A stretch of 64,000 nucleotides of DNA from Diadophis punctatus similis (GCA_023053685.1 JALIGW010000021.1:13559554-13623553), one strand, 5' to 3'. Shown: positions 10,226 through 21,557, counted from the stretch's first letter. Numbers and translations: made by a program. Notes: generated by a model from the sequence alone, not told the origin.

Positions 10226-10796
10226 GCTCAATTTTAACAACTTGGCTTGTTTGTTTCTTAGCGTTCGCATCCGTTGAGTGAACGCAGCACCTTTGGTTAA
10301 TTTATGGTTCAATATAAGCTGTCTAGAATAAAACTCAATTTCCACCTGAACTCGTAAAAACCCAGTACTCAATTTAAGCTGTGTTGTGTGGGTGTCGCTG
10401 GTCAATGCCAATGAAGTCGACGGGGTGTGATATTGTGTTTCTCTTAAGCTGCGCTGAGGAACCAGCTTTCCTGGGAGAAGCACCTTAAAGTTTATCGAGC
10501 AAGTATAGAAAATATAAGTGTCTGTTGTGCATTTAGATTTAATGGAGACTATCACAACGCCTCTGGCATTCTAAAAGAACATAAGGTCAAGCAGCATCGT
10601 TGTTATCGGAAATGAAAAATAATAGATCACTGAGGACTAGAATCTTATAAATGTCAAGAAAAGATTTAGAGGAGGAGGATTTGAAATTGGATGGACACAA
10701 GACTCCCCCATAATTGCTGGTTCATCTGAAGACCTCCTAAAAAGATTTACAGGGACATTCCCAAGCAGCAAATTTGCTTTAATTCATACTGGATAA
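10226..10796. other. Intronic sequence, nothing recognised
   Basis: No exon, family or tandem repeat identified. Confidence 0.4.
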
Positions 10797-10905
10797 TTCA
10801 TTATCCAGATAATAAAGTTGACCATCTGGGGAGGTTCTCCGTCATCCATGGTTGTCCCAAAGGTGCTTTCTCAAGAGACAACTGGACTTTCTGGTTTTTC
10901 TTTGA
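10797..10905 (-). mobile_element. Penelope-like tail fragment
   Basis: Has catggttgtcccaaaggtgc and ctttgaagacg, then breaks abruptly into Tigger-like MITE sequence at about 10905. Confidence 0.6.
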
Positions 10906-11118
10906 AGACGCCAGAAGGTCGCAGAAGTGGATCGCATGACCCCAGGACACTGCAACCGTCATTAAATAGGAACCAGTTTTCAAGCATCCGAATGTAAATC
11001 ATATGACCATGGGCATGCTGCAACGGTCATAAGCGTGAAAAACGGCCGTAAGTCACTTTTTTCAGTGCCCTGTAACATTGAACGGTCACTAAATGAACCG
11101 TTGTAAGTCGAGAACTAT
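10906..11118. mobile_element. Tigger-like MITE right half
   Basis: Enters at ccagaaggtcgcagaagtgg and runs to the terminus gttgtaagtcgagaactatt. Confidence 0.7.
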
Positions 11119-11173
11119 TCTCCACTGTACAACCTTACAAGTCGTCTCTCACAATTGCATTTTGTTCTGCTGG

Positions 11174-11737
11174 ATGTAAAACAGGACTTTTTTAAAAAAA
11201 TAATTTTTATTTGGTTATATACATTAAAAAAAAGACAAACAAACATTAAACAAAGCAACACAATACATTTACATTTATACATATACACCTCTAGGGTTAT
11301 CCTATGGTAAGTTAACTCGACGATCGATTTTTGCTTATACATAATTAACTATACATACTATATTTTCGTTACAGTCCTTATCTAAATATATATACTTATA
11401 GTAACTAAAATTGTTAAAATCTTATATACATTCATAAATTAGACACTAGTCAATATATTTTGTTTCCTCCTTTCAAGCCAATTATAAAATAAACTCCAGA
11501 TTTCATAATATTCCAAATTCTCCTTAGCTCTATTGTCATGTTATCCAATTCTGCGCAATCTAAGATCTTTTTAATTATTATGCTTTCAGTTGGTACATTC
11601 CCTTGTTTCCAATATTGTGCCAGACATATTCTTACTGCTGTAAGGATGTGTAGTATAACATAACAGTATTTTCTCTCCAGTTTTTGCTCCAGTATCCCTA
11701 GTAGAAATACTTCCAGTTTCATGTAAAACAGGACTTT
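11174..11737 (-). mobile_element. L1 LINE 3' end with 17-bp target site duplication
   Basis: ATGTAAAACAGGACTTT occurs at 11174-11190 and again at 11721-11737. Between them, on the minus strand, lies the end of an L1 ORF2 (HILTAVRICLAQYWKQGNVP ... IMKSGVYFIIGLK, stop at about 11450), a ~260-base AT-rich 3' UTR, an AATAAA signal (11206-11211) and a short A-run. Severe 5' truncation, polyA end and a long TSD are the marks of target-primed reverse transcription. Confidence 0.88.
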
Positions 11738-11739
11738 AT

Positions 11740-12425
11740 CTTACCTAGTCTTGAATCAATAATTCTCTAATTCCGTGACCTATAAAAATCTGACACTGAG
11801 GTAAATATTTACTCCTGGGATTGCTGAATGATTATTATTATTTTTTTTTGCATCTGGAATCTCAAATATAATATGTTGGACCAGCCAGGTTAAAAAAACC
11901 CACAGAGCCTAGCAAATACATTTGCAAATGTTATGCCTGGTAAATATTCAACTCAGCTAGCGTTTTGTGATTTAATGTGCTGCCTGAAACCAGCCAATCT
12001 GGGCAGCTTGTATTTAATTCAAATTTCCCTCACAGGGTCACAGGTCAAAATTCTGCACAAAACATCAAACAACAAAACATGTGTTACAATTCAGATATTA
12101 AATGGGGAACAGTGTAGCTAATTGGCTTCTAGCATGAAAGCCACCTATTAGGTTTTAATTATACCTAAAGTTTTCATACAGCAATCACGACTGAACAGTA
12201 TTTTTTGCTGTTTTCTGAGGTTCCTTATAGAAAAAAGGTAGTTTTCTTTTTATAAAAAAGATAGATTGGTTTGCAAAGAGGAGTAATATTACTCCAAGGG
12301 CACTATGTATGGATGGATCAACAAAACACTCTCTGTTAAGGGATTAATTCAGATTTCTTGTGGGTCAAGCATTAAACTTGGCCAAAGCCGATGCTCTTCT
12401 GTCAACAACAGAGAGAATCCTACAC
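11740..12425. other. Intronic sequence, nothing recognised
   Basis: AT-rich, with no repeat family or exon seen. Confidence 0.4.
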
Positions 12426-12427
12426 AG

Positions 12428-12475
12428 GTAGCCCACAACTTACAACAATGTGTTTAGTGATGGGCAAATCCTGCA
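12428..12475. mobile_element. Tigger-like MITE terminal scrap
   Basis: tacacaggtagcccacaact and gtttagtgatggg only. Confidence 0.45.
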
Positions 12476-12556
12476 GCAACTAACCAGGTGTTTCACTGTT
12501 TCTTCCTTGCAGAGGTGGCATTTGCTGTCTCTTGCTGTCTTCTAACTTCTATATGT

Positions 12557-12838
12557 GTTTTTATTTATTTATTTATTCATTCATTCATTCATTTATTTAT
12601 TTGTGAGATTTATATACCGCCTCACAGTGCAAGCACTCTCTAAGCGGTTTACACCAGTAAGCAATGTATATATTTACATTGCCCCCAACAATCTGGCTCC
12701 TCATTTTACCTACCTCGGAAGGATGGAAGGCTGAGTCAACCTTGAGCCGGTGAGATTTGAACCGCTGACCCTGCGGATCATAGTCAGCTAAAGTGGCCTG
12801 CAGTACCCCACTCTAACCGCTGCGCCACCTCGGCTCAT
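12557..12838 (-). mobile_element. tRNA-derived SINE (family 1)
   Basis: Reads on the minus strand from gagccgaggtggcgcagcgg to gcggtatataaatctcac with an (AAAT)/(GAAT) tail at 12557-12603. The 3' end differs from the GCTATT-tailed copies and matches 16567-16830 and 58684-58910, so it is a subfamily. Confidence 0.85.
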
Positions 12839-12867
12839 CCCACTTGTTGTATTCGTCAACTTGAGGG

Positions 12868-13745
12868 ATGTCTGTGGAGATTCTCAGTCATCCAGGTCAT
12901 GGTTGTCCCAAAAGTGCTTTTTCCAAAAGGCGACTGGACTTTCTTTGTTTTTTCTTGAAGACGTTTCGCTTCTCATTCTTCAGTTCTGAACAAATGGTGG
13001 AGAATGGGAGGGTTTACACTCCTTGCAGTCATCTGGTCATTAGTACTCTTTCTGAGAATTGTTGAGGTCACTTGGAGTCCCAAAGATGCATTTTCAAGAG
13101 GCAACTGGACTTTCTGTTTTTTTCTTTGAAGACGTTTCATTTCCCATCCAAGAAGCTTCTTCAGCTCTGACTGGATGGTGGAGGATGGAAGGATTTACCA
13201 TCTAGTCAGAGCTGACGAAGCTTCTGGGTTGGAGAAGCGAAACGTCTTCAAAGAAAAAACAAGAAAGTCCAGTTGCCTCTTGAAAAAGCACCTTTGGGAC
13301 AACCATGACCTGGAGGACTGAGAATCTCCAGAGATAGCTCATTTGGAGGTTTAACTGTGCCCTCAGGGTCTGAATTGTGGAAATGGGTGTGGAACCTTCT
13401 TGGAATTGTTGAAAGGATTGTGTTGTGCACAGCAGATAGGTGGTGTCGTGTACCTCCCCTCCCTCTGTCGTGAGAGGGCTGTTCAATTTTGACCTAGATG
13501 GCCTCTTTGACCCCTCTTTCAAACCAGCGGTCCTCTTTGTCCAGAATATGGACCCTGAGGTCACAAATTAATCTCAAAGTGGCCTCAACAAGTCTCAGAA
13601 AGAGCACTAATGACCAGATGACTGCAAGGAATATAAATCCTTCCATTTCCCGCCATTCAGTCAGAACCGAAGAAGCTTCTTGGATGAGAAGTGAAACATC
13701 TTCAAGAAAAAAACAGAGTCCAGTTGCCTTTTTAAAACTTTGGGT
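12868..13745 (-). mobile_element. Penelope-like element remnants, rearranged
   Basis: At 13470-13560 the minus strand encodes VHILDKEDRWFERGVKEAI and then, past a stop, a basic Ser/His-rich stretch. The WFERGVKEAI block is the C-terminal part of a GIY-YIG-type endonuclease of Penelope-like retroelements. It is surrounded by at least three partial copies of the 3' module (tgtcccaaaggtgc ... gaagacgtttcgcttctc) in opposing orientations at 12868-13000, 13075-13175, 13202-13330 and 13640-13745. No reverse transcriptase remains. Confidence 0.6.
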
Positions 13746-13809
13746 CAAGTTAAAGGGGACAAAATATACCTCCTAGTTAAGTTGTGGAACAGAACAAATG
13801 GCGAGGGCC

Positions 13810-14215
13810 ATACAGGGAGTCCTCGACTTACGGCCCACAATTGAGCCCAAATGTTTCTGCTGCTAAGCGAAACATTTATTAAGTGGGTTTGGCCTCATTT
13901 TACCACCTTTCTTGCCATCGTTGTTAAGCGAATCACTGCAGTTGTTAAGTTAGTAACATGGTTGTGAAGTGAGTCAGGTTTCCCCATGGATTATGCTTGT
14001 CAGAAGGTCGCAAAAGAGGGAATCACGTGACTCCGGGATTCTGCAACCGTCATAAGTACATGCCAGTTGCCAAGCTTCCAAATTTTGATCACGTGACCAC
14101 AGGGATGCTGCAACGGTCATAAGTGTGAAAAACGGTCTTAAGTCACTTTTTCCAGTGCCGTTGTAACTTCAAACAGTCACTAAATGAACTGTTGTAATTC
14201 GAGGACGACCTGTAG
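13810..14215. mobile_element. Tigger-like MITE, full length
   Basis: A good reference copy. TACAGGGAGTCCTCGACTTA at the left and AATTCGAGGACGACCTGTA at the right, both including TA. Length is about 405 bp. Confidence 0.82.
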
Positions 14216-14810
14216 TAAGATGGTCTAGCATCTTACTACCTAGATCTTTGCTCAGACTCACTTCCATAATGTAGTTGTTTACTTTCTAGACTATTTAATA
14301 TCACAGTAGCTTTTCATTACGGTTTATCTACATCCCAGCCTAGCTGAACGGTGCTGGAGACAGATTAAAATATTTTTTCAATTTCCTTCCCCGTATTATT
14401 ATCATTATCATTATTATAAGATTGTTTTTCCTTTTTGGCATTTCGTCCTTGTATCTCATTTTCCAGGCCAGCACCATGGAAACCCATTAATAAACGACTA
14501 CAGATGTCAAAGTCATCAGAAAAACAAAACAACTGGAGGATGAAATATTTATTCTAAAAGAAATGTTCTCCAAAGAAAATGGGGGAAAAAAACTTATTGG
14601 AGCTTCCCAGAGCAATTAAGAATGATGATTAAAGATAGAGAAGCGACGGAGAAGAAGCCAATCAAAGAACACCAATCTCAAAAAAACAGAAAAAGGAAGA
14701 TCTCGGATGAGGGGGTGACGTATTTGAGTGGGTGGGCCATTCCCAGAAGTGAACTTGGGGTTCCATAGGGGACCAGTTTAGATAGGACCCCAATTTCTGG
14801 AAAAAAAAAT
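14216..14810. other. Intronic sequence, nothing recognised
   Basis: Contains a short (ATT)n run near 14396. Otherwise no family or exon identified. Confidence 0.4.
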
Positions 14811-14812
14811 CT

Positions 14813-15495
14813 AATATGGGTAGTCCTTGTCCAGAGGTGGGTTCCTACTGGTTTGGACCGGTTCTATAGAACTGGTAGCGGGAATTTCCCCCCGCTCGCC
14901 GAACCAGCAGAGATCACCTGCTGGCCACGCCCCCGAACTGGCTCTCTTGGCAGCACAATAGGCGCCGCCATCTTGTTTTTCACTTCTGCGCATGTGCAGA
15001 AGCTGTTTTTTGCTTCTGCACACGCGCAGAAGCTGGGTTTTTAGCACTGCGCCCACGCGGCACGTGAGGAAGCGAACCGTCAGCGATGTAAGTCAGAACC
15101 CACCCCTGTCCTCATCTTACGCAATTAAGCCCAAACCTTCTGTTGTGGAGCTAGACATTTCTTGAGCCAATGTTGCCCCGTTTTACGACCTCTCTTGCCA
15201 CAGTTGTGAAGCGAATCACTGTAGTTGTTAAATTAGAAACACGGTCGTTAAATGAATCTGGCTTTCCCCATGGACTTCGCTCATCGGAAGGCCGCAAAAG
15301 GGGATCACGTCATGACACTGCAACGGTCATAAGTATGAGTCAGTTGCCAAGTGTCTGAATTTTGTTCACGTGAACACGGGGATGCGGCAACAGTCGTAAG
15401 GGTGAAAAACGGTCGTAGGTAACTTTTTTCAGTGCTGTTGTAATTTCAAACGGTCACTAAATGAACTGTTGCAACCCAAGGACTGCCTGTAGAAG
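14813..15495. mobile_element. Tigger-like MITE interrupted by a hAT element
   Basis: The left terminus (gggtagtccttgtc) and the rest (tcctcatcttacgcaattaa ... caaggactgcctgtag) are separated by the hAT insertion at 14832-15108. Confidence 0.8.
14832..15108. mobile_element. hAT MITE (GGTGGGTTCC family) nested in a MITE
   Basis: Begins CAGAGGTGGGTTCCTACTGG and ends CAGAACCCACCCCTG. Flanks are TCCTTGTC and TCCTCATC (8 bp, two mismatches). The interior has two near-palindromic cttctgcgcatgtgcagaag motifs. Confidence 0.8.
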
Positions 15496-15580
15496 AATTA
15501 CTATTTTGTTTGTAGAAGTTCTATCTACATACTACTCCTAGGACCAGTTGGTGGTTACTTATCTAGACCCTTCATAGTGG

Positions 15581-15645
15581 AGAGAGAGAGGAAGAGAGAA
15601 AAAGAGAAAGAAAGAGAGAAAGAAAAAGAGTGAAAGAAAAAAAAG

Positions 15646-15722
<77 letters not shown>

Positions 15723-16217
15723 CACACACAGAGAGAGCGAGTGAGAGACAGAAAGAGGGGGGAGAGAGAGAAAGAAAGAAAAAGTGAAAAAGAGAGAGAA
15801 AGAGAAGAGAGAGAGAGAAAGAAAGAGAAAAAGAGAGAAGAGAGAGAAAGAGTGGGAGAGAGACAGAGAGAAACACACAGAGAGAGAGACAGAAAGGGGG
15901 GAGAGAGAAAGAAAGAAAAAGTGAAAAGAGAGAGAAAGAAGAGAGAGAGAGAGAGAGAAAAAAGAGAGAGAAAGAGAGAAGAGAGAGAAAGAGAGAAACA
16001 AAGAGAGAAAAAGAGGGGAGAGAGACAGAAAGAGGGGGAGAGAGAGGGAAAGAAAGAAAGAAAAAGTGAAAAAGAGAGAGAGAGAGAAAGAAAGAGAGAG
16101 AGGGAGGGAGAGGGAGAAAAATAAAGAGAAACAAAGAGAGAGAAGAGAGAGAGAGAGAAAGAGAGAAGAGAGAGAGAGAGGGGGAGGGAGGGAGAGGGAG
16201 GGAGAGAGAGGGGGAGA
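15581..16217. repeat. 637-bp purine tract, (GA)n/(GAAA)n
   Basis: Plus strand almost wholly A/G, with short CACA interruptions at about 15720, 15875 and similar places. Variant blocks (gaaagaaaaagtgaaaa) recur several times, showing internal segmental duplication. Long Ser/Leu-rich or Lys/Glu/Arg-rich frames here are not genes. Confidence 0.95.
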
Positions 16218-16560
16218 AGTTGTCACAATCTGCTTGCTTATTCCAATTGAAAATAACCTCTCAAAAGATTGTCTAAATTATGGAAGGAATCTCTCTGCCC
16301 TTCCTTGTGCTGACTACTAGGTGGGTATTTGTGCTAAATCCAGCTTGTCGGCTGTATCAAATAGGTACTAATCCCATTAAACGCATTACAGACCACTAAT
16401 AACCCTGCGGAAAACTAAGCCATCCTTCCCTCTGCAGACATTTTGATCTGCAAAACACTCAGCGACAGAGGCCTTCCCAGGGAGGAAGGATTGTCAACGT
16501 CCCTTTATTAACGTGTGTAATTCCGTAATTCACATTTCTCCAACGTCTAAACTATCCTCG
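16218..16560. other. Intronic sequence, nothing recognised
   Basis: No feature identified. Confidence 0.4.
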
Positions 16561-16566
16561 TCTCAT

Positions 16567-16830
16567 GAGCCGAGGTGGCGCAGCGGTTAGAGGCAGGTAC
16601 TGCAGGTCACTTTAGCTGACTGTGATCCGCAGGGTCAGCGGTTCAAATCTCACCGGCTCAAGGTTGACTCAGCCTTCCATCCTTCCGAGGTAGGTAAAAT
16701 GAGGACCCAGATTGTTGGGGGCAATATAAATATATACATTGCTTACTGGTGTAAACCGCTTAGAGAGTACTTGCACTGTGAGGCGGTATATAAATTTCAC
16801 TAAATAAATAAATAAATAATAATAAATAAA
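16567..16830 (+). mobile_element. tRNA-derived SINE (family 1), full length
   Basis: gagccgaggtggcgcagcgg, B-box ggttcaaatctc, and a (AAAT)n tail; same subfamily as 12557-12838. Confidence 0.87.
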
Positions 16831-16896
16831 TCCAGTGTTTTGAAGAAGCATTTGCTGTGTTGCGTCCTCTTCATCCAAAGAAAACCTTCCCAATGA

Positions 16897-17293
16897 CGGA
16901 TAGTCCTCAACTTACGACCATAATTCAGCCCCAAATTTATGTCCTTAAGTGAGACATTTGTTGAGCGGGGTTTGCCCCGTTTTACGACTTTTCTCTCGCC
17001 GCAGTCGTTAAAGTGAATCTTTACAGTTCTTAAATTAGGGACACGGTTGTTAAGTGTTAAGTGAAAAGGGTGGGGAGGAATCTTGACGCTTGCTCATCAG
17101 AAGGTCGCAGAAGGGACAATGCAACCGTCATAAATATGAGTCAGTGGCCAAGTGGCTGGATTTTATTCATGTGACCATGGGGAGGCTGCGACAGTCATAA
17201 GTGTGGAAAACGGTCATCACTCACTTTTCCCAGTGCTGCTTGGGTTCAAAAGGTCACTGAATAGACTGCTATAAGTCAAGGACTACCTGCATG
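16897..17293. mobile_element. Tigger-like MITE, near full length
   Basis: ggatagtcctcaacttacga at the left and ataagtcaaggactacctgc at the right. Confidence 0.75.
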
Positions 17294-17734
17294 TGGTATT
17301 AATAGCACTCGTTGGCTTGACCAGGTCTCACCTACAGTTTTCCGGAAGTCTTTCCAAGTGCATAATTGTGATTTCTTTCAAGGTCAATGAAAATTTTGGG
17401 AAACAAAACGAAAGGCAGGAGCCCACACATGCCAACGAATCTCGAGGTATCTTGCTTTGCATCCTCTTTGAGGGACGTTGCGTCCTCCACCAAAGAGGTT
17501 GGCTGACCAGCAACCTAGGAGAGAAGTCCTACTCCTGATCTGTCCTGGTCATCTTTGGAGGTGACTGAATGGCAAATGAATTGGAAGAACGGGCGGCCAA
17601 GTAGGAGTGATTGGCTTCGTCAGTTGGCATCATCAGCTGGTAGCAGAGGTGAAGATGAAGGAAGGAGAAGCTGCCTGACATTTGGACCACCAGTCTGTCT
17701 ATTTGAGTGGCAGCATCAAGGGGGATTTCTGGGG
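17294..17734. other. Intronic sequence, nothing recognised
   Basis: Frames here lack splice signals and conserved motifs. Confidence 0.4.
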
Positions 17735-18515
17735 TGAGGGACAGGGACAAAGAAGGAGGGAGGGAGGGAGGGGGAGAAGGAGAAGGGAGGGAAGGAAGGA
17801 AGGAAGGAAGGAAAAAGAAGAGGAGGAAAAGGAGAAGGAGAAGAGAGGGAAGAAGAAGGAGAAAGAAGGAGAAGTGGGAGAAGGAGAAGGAGAAAGAAAA
17901 GGAGGAGAAAGGAGGGAAGGAAGGAGAGAAAGAGAAGGAGAATGGAGGAAATGGAAAGGAAGAAGAAAGAAAAGGAGAAGGAGGAGGGAGAGAAGGAAGG
18001 GGAAGGAGAAAGAATAAGAGAAGGAGGAGGAGAAGGGAGGGAAGGAAGAAGAAGAAAGGAAGGAGGAGGAGAAGGAAAGAGAAAGAATAAGAGAAGGAGA
18101 AGGAGAAGGGAGGGAAGGAAGAAGAAGAAAGGAAGGTGGAGGAGAAGGGAGGGAAGGAAGGGGAAGGAGAAAGAATAACAAAAAGAGAAAGAAAAGGAGA
18201 AGGGAGGAAATAAAGGGGAAGGAGAAAGAATAAGAAAAGGAGAAAGACAAAGAAAAGGAGAAGGGAGGGAAGGAAGGAGGAGGAAGAGGAGGAGGAGGAG
18301 GGAAGCAAGGAAGGAGAATAAGAAAAGGAGAAAGAGAAAGAAAAGGAGAAGGAGAAGGGAAGGAAGGAAGGAGAAGGAAGAGAAGGAGGAGGAAGAGGAG
18401 GAGGAGAAGGGAGGCAAGGAAGGAGGAGGAAAAGGAATAAGAGGAGAAGGAAGGAAGGAAGGAAGGAAGGAAGGAAGGAAGGAAGGAAGGAAGGAAGGAA
18501 GGAAGGAAGGAAGGA
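17735..18515. repeat. 780-bp purine tract, GGAA/GAAGGA family
   Basis: Plus strand purines throughout apart from scattered interruptions, ending in a pure (GGAA)n run at about 18448-18515. A module of about 100 bases (gaagggagggaaggaag, then gagaaagaataagaga) repeats several times. The Ser/Pro/Phe-rich frame on the minus strand is artefactual. Confidence 0.95.
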
Positions 18516-19045
18516 AATTTTCTGATACAGCTACAGATGTCAAATATCAAAGTGCAAAATGTTTGCCCTAGATGCTCTGACAAAATGGGAAGACCTGGAT
18601 GACAAGACAGGGTCTGTGTTCTGATTCTGCCTTTCCTGTGAGTAGGTACGGAAAGAATAATCTCAAATGTAATAATTTTACCAAGCATTAGACCAATGGG
18701 CCTGGCACGTCCTCTTCCTTTGTTCTCAGGGGTCTTAAACATTAGCGGAAAGCCACTGCAAACAAAATGGCTTCTCCTTTGCCACACGACAAGGGATGTA
18801 TGTGAGACGCAACTGAAACAGAAAGACGGCCTCCCTGCAGGGCCCTTTCCCCGGCTTCATTGCGTTTGAGAACTGAATTCTCGATGGAGGATTAGACTTT
18901 CAAATTAATAGACTTTAGGGCAACTCTGTGACAAAGACCAACTACCGAAATATTGTCAGGTATTTAAAATACCTTTTCCAACCCATTCCCCCATTTCTGT
19001 TGAATCGTGGTTCCTATCGCTCTGGGCCTTTCCTTTTCGTGGGTC
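18516..19045. other. Intronic sequence, nothing recognised
   Basis: No family or exon identified. Confidence 0.4.
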
Positions 19046-19051
19046 CCAAGC

Positions 19052-19215
19052 CAGAGGTGGGTTCCTCCCGGTTCTATGGAATCGGTAGTAACTTGGCAGC
19101 CTGGGTCGCTGCAACCGGCAGCAACTCAGGCCTGCCACACCCCCGAACCGGCTCTCTCGGCGGTGCCATAGGCGCCGCCATCTTGTTTTTTTGCTTCTGC
19201 GCATGTGCAGAACGT
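19052..19215. mobile_element. hAT MITE (GGTGGGTTCC family), truncated
   Basis: Left TIR CAGAGGTGGGTTCCTCC and the interior cgccgccatcttgttttttt are present. The element stops after cgcatgtgcagaa. Confidence 0.7.
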
Positions 19216-19572
19216 TTTGAAATTAAAGCCGCAAAACCCATCAATTACTGAAAATTTAGGGCTGAAAATCTGAACATCTACACAAACCGGGTTGCACACA
19301 TTTCTCAGTCCCCAGGCATATAAATGTTTCAGCAATGTGAAATATAAAAAAAACCAAAAAACTTTGCCATGATAAATGTATCAAGGCAAGGGAGCTGTTT
19401 CTTGTTAATCCTTGCAAGGCAAATTAAAAACAACAAATCAATTCATTTATCTTGAAATAAGCACCCCGGGTAGCACGCCTTCAATTCTGCAAAAGGTTAC
19501 TCTTGGTTAGGACCATTAATCCATTAAAAACCAGCTTTTATTTCAAAAACTCACATCCAAAATTGTACCTAC

Positions 19573-19629
19573 CTTTGCCTGAGATTCGTCATGGCCATTA
19601 GTCTCTAACTCCTTGGTGTTTTTTTTTAA
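19573..19629 (-). CDS. ENOX1: ENOX1 short coding exon (linker)
   Basis: A 57-base, phase 0-0 exon encodes 19 residues, LKKNTKELETNGHDESQAK. The minus-strand acceptor is cttctgcag|TTAAAA and the donor is GCAAAG|GTAGGT. In vertebrate ENOX1 a polar, poorly conserved linker follows the helix ending in LQEQ, and the ETNGH core here matches it in position and length. The exon begins with a run of nine adenines, a slippage-prone context for sequencing and replication. It is too short for ordinary ORF detection and is supported by its splice sites and by frame continuity with both neighbours. Confidence 0.9.
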
Positions 19630-20331
19630 CTGCAGAAGAGAGAAAAACAACAACAACAATCATGATTAGCGAGGTTCACACACAGTTATTGTTGATTTAT
19701 AACAACACAGCGAACAAAATATACGGAGCGTACAACTCTAATGAGCTGTTTGCCGAAACCAGTTAGAAAGCAACCTAGTTAAGATCTGATAGGTTGGCTT
19801 AAAAAAATAATAAAATAAAAGGAAGTTGACGCTCGTTATTTTTTTTAAAAAATAATAAGATTAGGAAGCCATCTCAAGGCATAAGAAGGGTGCAAAATTG
19901 GCTTTCAAGAGTAATAAACGCTTTCATTTCCCATTTGATTGCTATTAATTTTGAACTTTGCAAGCGATTGCAAAGTTGCTGGTAGCTAAGTAGCAGGCAG
20001 CTAATAATTGCTTCTGAGTTATGAGTTTTGGGGCATTTTTGAAAATGCCGTGATGGGTTTTTCTGCTCAGGAACCGAATTGGGAAGATAAAGCAGCTCAT
20101 TTGATGGCCTCAGTCTTCTCCGCGTCAGGGTGGCTGCAGGCCATCCGGAAAAAAAGAAAGAGGAATATTCTTAAGGGGAAAAATTAAATCAAATGCCACA
20201 TGATTTCATAAACATGTTGAAACGCTGAGGAAAGGTGATGTGGTTGTGTTGTAGCAGAACAATGCTATCTGGTTTTTGGGGGAAATTGAGCCATCCTATT
20301 GGATAGTGTACAGCAAGAGATTAGTTTTGCA
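19630..20331. other. Intronic sequence, nothing recognised
   Basis: Unique-looking sequence upstream (in transcription) of the 57-base exon, with an AT-rich stretch near 19800-19860. Confidence 0.4.
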
Positions 20332-20574
20332 AGCATCATCATCTTCATTTAACGACCCCATAATCCCTTGCGGGGTGGAGTCTGGGCAACTGAATGGAGC
20401 TAGCAGAGTGTTTACTGGCCGGATGCCCTTCCTGTTGCCAATGCAGAGTTATATTCAGCAGATCTATTCTCATTGTGCCCAGAGAGAGAAATATCTGTCT
20501 CTACCTAGGATCGAACTCACAGCCTCCTGATTGTGAGGCGAGAGCACCACCTCTAGGCCACTGCACGACTCCAT
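20332..20574 (-). mobile_element. tRNA-derived SINE (family 2), full length
   Basis: Same structure as 6670-6911; the minus-strand head is gtggcctagaggtggtgctc and the tail is GATGATGATG. Confidence 0.85.
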
Positions 20575-20625
20575 TAGTTTTGCAAGCATGCCGATTATAA
20601 AAAGATCTTTATTTTAAAGTACATA

Positions 20626-20765
20626 CAGTTAATCCTCGGCTTACGACAGTTCGTTTAGTGACCATTCGAAGTTACAATGGCGCTGAAAAAGCAGCTTATA
20701 ACTGTTTTCACACTTACAACTGTTTGTGGCATCCCCGTGGTCACATGATCAAATTTAATGTTTTT
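20626..20765. mobile_element. Tigger-like MITE, partial
   Basis: tacagttaatcctcggctta to cacatgatcaaattt, cut off before a second copy begins. Confidence 0.7.
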
Positions 20766-20779
20766 AAATGAATCAATAC

Positions 20780-21177
20780 AGGCGGTCCTTGAGTTTTGAC
20801 CACAACTGAGCCCAAAATTTAGGTTGCTAAGTGAAACACTTGGGAAGTGAGCTTGTCCCAGTTTTACGACTCTTCTTGCCACAGTCGCTAAGTGAATCAT
20901 CGTATTTGTTAAGTTAGTAACACGGTTGTTAAGTGAATCTGGCTACCCTGTTGACTTTGCTTGTCGGAAGGTCGCAAAAGGGGATCACGTGACCCCGGAA
21001 CTCTGCGACCATCATAAATATGAGTCAGTTGCCAAGCATCCGAATTTTGTTCACATGACCACGGGGATACTGCAACGGTCGTAAGTGTGAAAAATGGTCC
21101 TAAATCGCTTTTTTCAGTGCTGTTGTAACTTTGAACGGTCACTAAATGAACTGTTGTAAGTCGAGGACCATTTGTAG
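20780..21177. mobile_element. Tigger-like MITE, full length
   Basis: tacaggcggtccttgagttt at the left and taagtcgaggaccatttgta at the right. It follows the partial copy at 20626-20765 after about 15 bases. Confidence 0.8.
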
Positions 21178-21555
21178 TGGAAACAACCCCTTTTATAGAG
21201 GTGAATTAAATACGTTATAACCTGTTTATGCAGAATTGAATCCTTATTTTCTTGTGCGTGCAATCATTGTTTACAGATTCAACGTAAGAAAAGTATAAAT
21301 ACAGCAGTTTGCACATTTGGACACCCCTTCAATCCGTTCTCTGTAAGATAATATCTTTGTGAAATATTCTTCACCAAGAGTAACAGCTTCTAAATGTTTC
21401 ATTTTGGAATTTGCAGTTCAAAAGGATCCCTTCGTTTTGGAACCTTTTGTCCATTCATTTTTTGGAACTTTTTGTCCATTCTCTAGCTAAGAAATATTTT
21501 TAGATCACTGCATGTTTGAGATCTCCCCATAGACTTTAAGTGAAAGTTTGAATAA
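21178..21555. other. Intronic sequence, nothing recognised
   Basis: No feature identified. Confidence 0.4.
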
Positions 21556-21557
21556 CA

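Noticed and set aside
15555..16226. Long Ser/Leu/Phe-rich and Lys/Glu/Arg-rich frames
   Set aside because: They are translations of a purine/pyrimidine tract; all frames are open because stop codons need mixed composition.
17529..18787. 362-codon Ser/Pro/Phe-rich frame on the minus strand
   Set aside because: Covers the GGAA-type purine tract; no domain, no splice context, composition dictated by the repeat.
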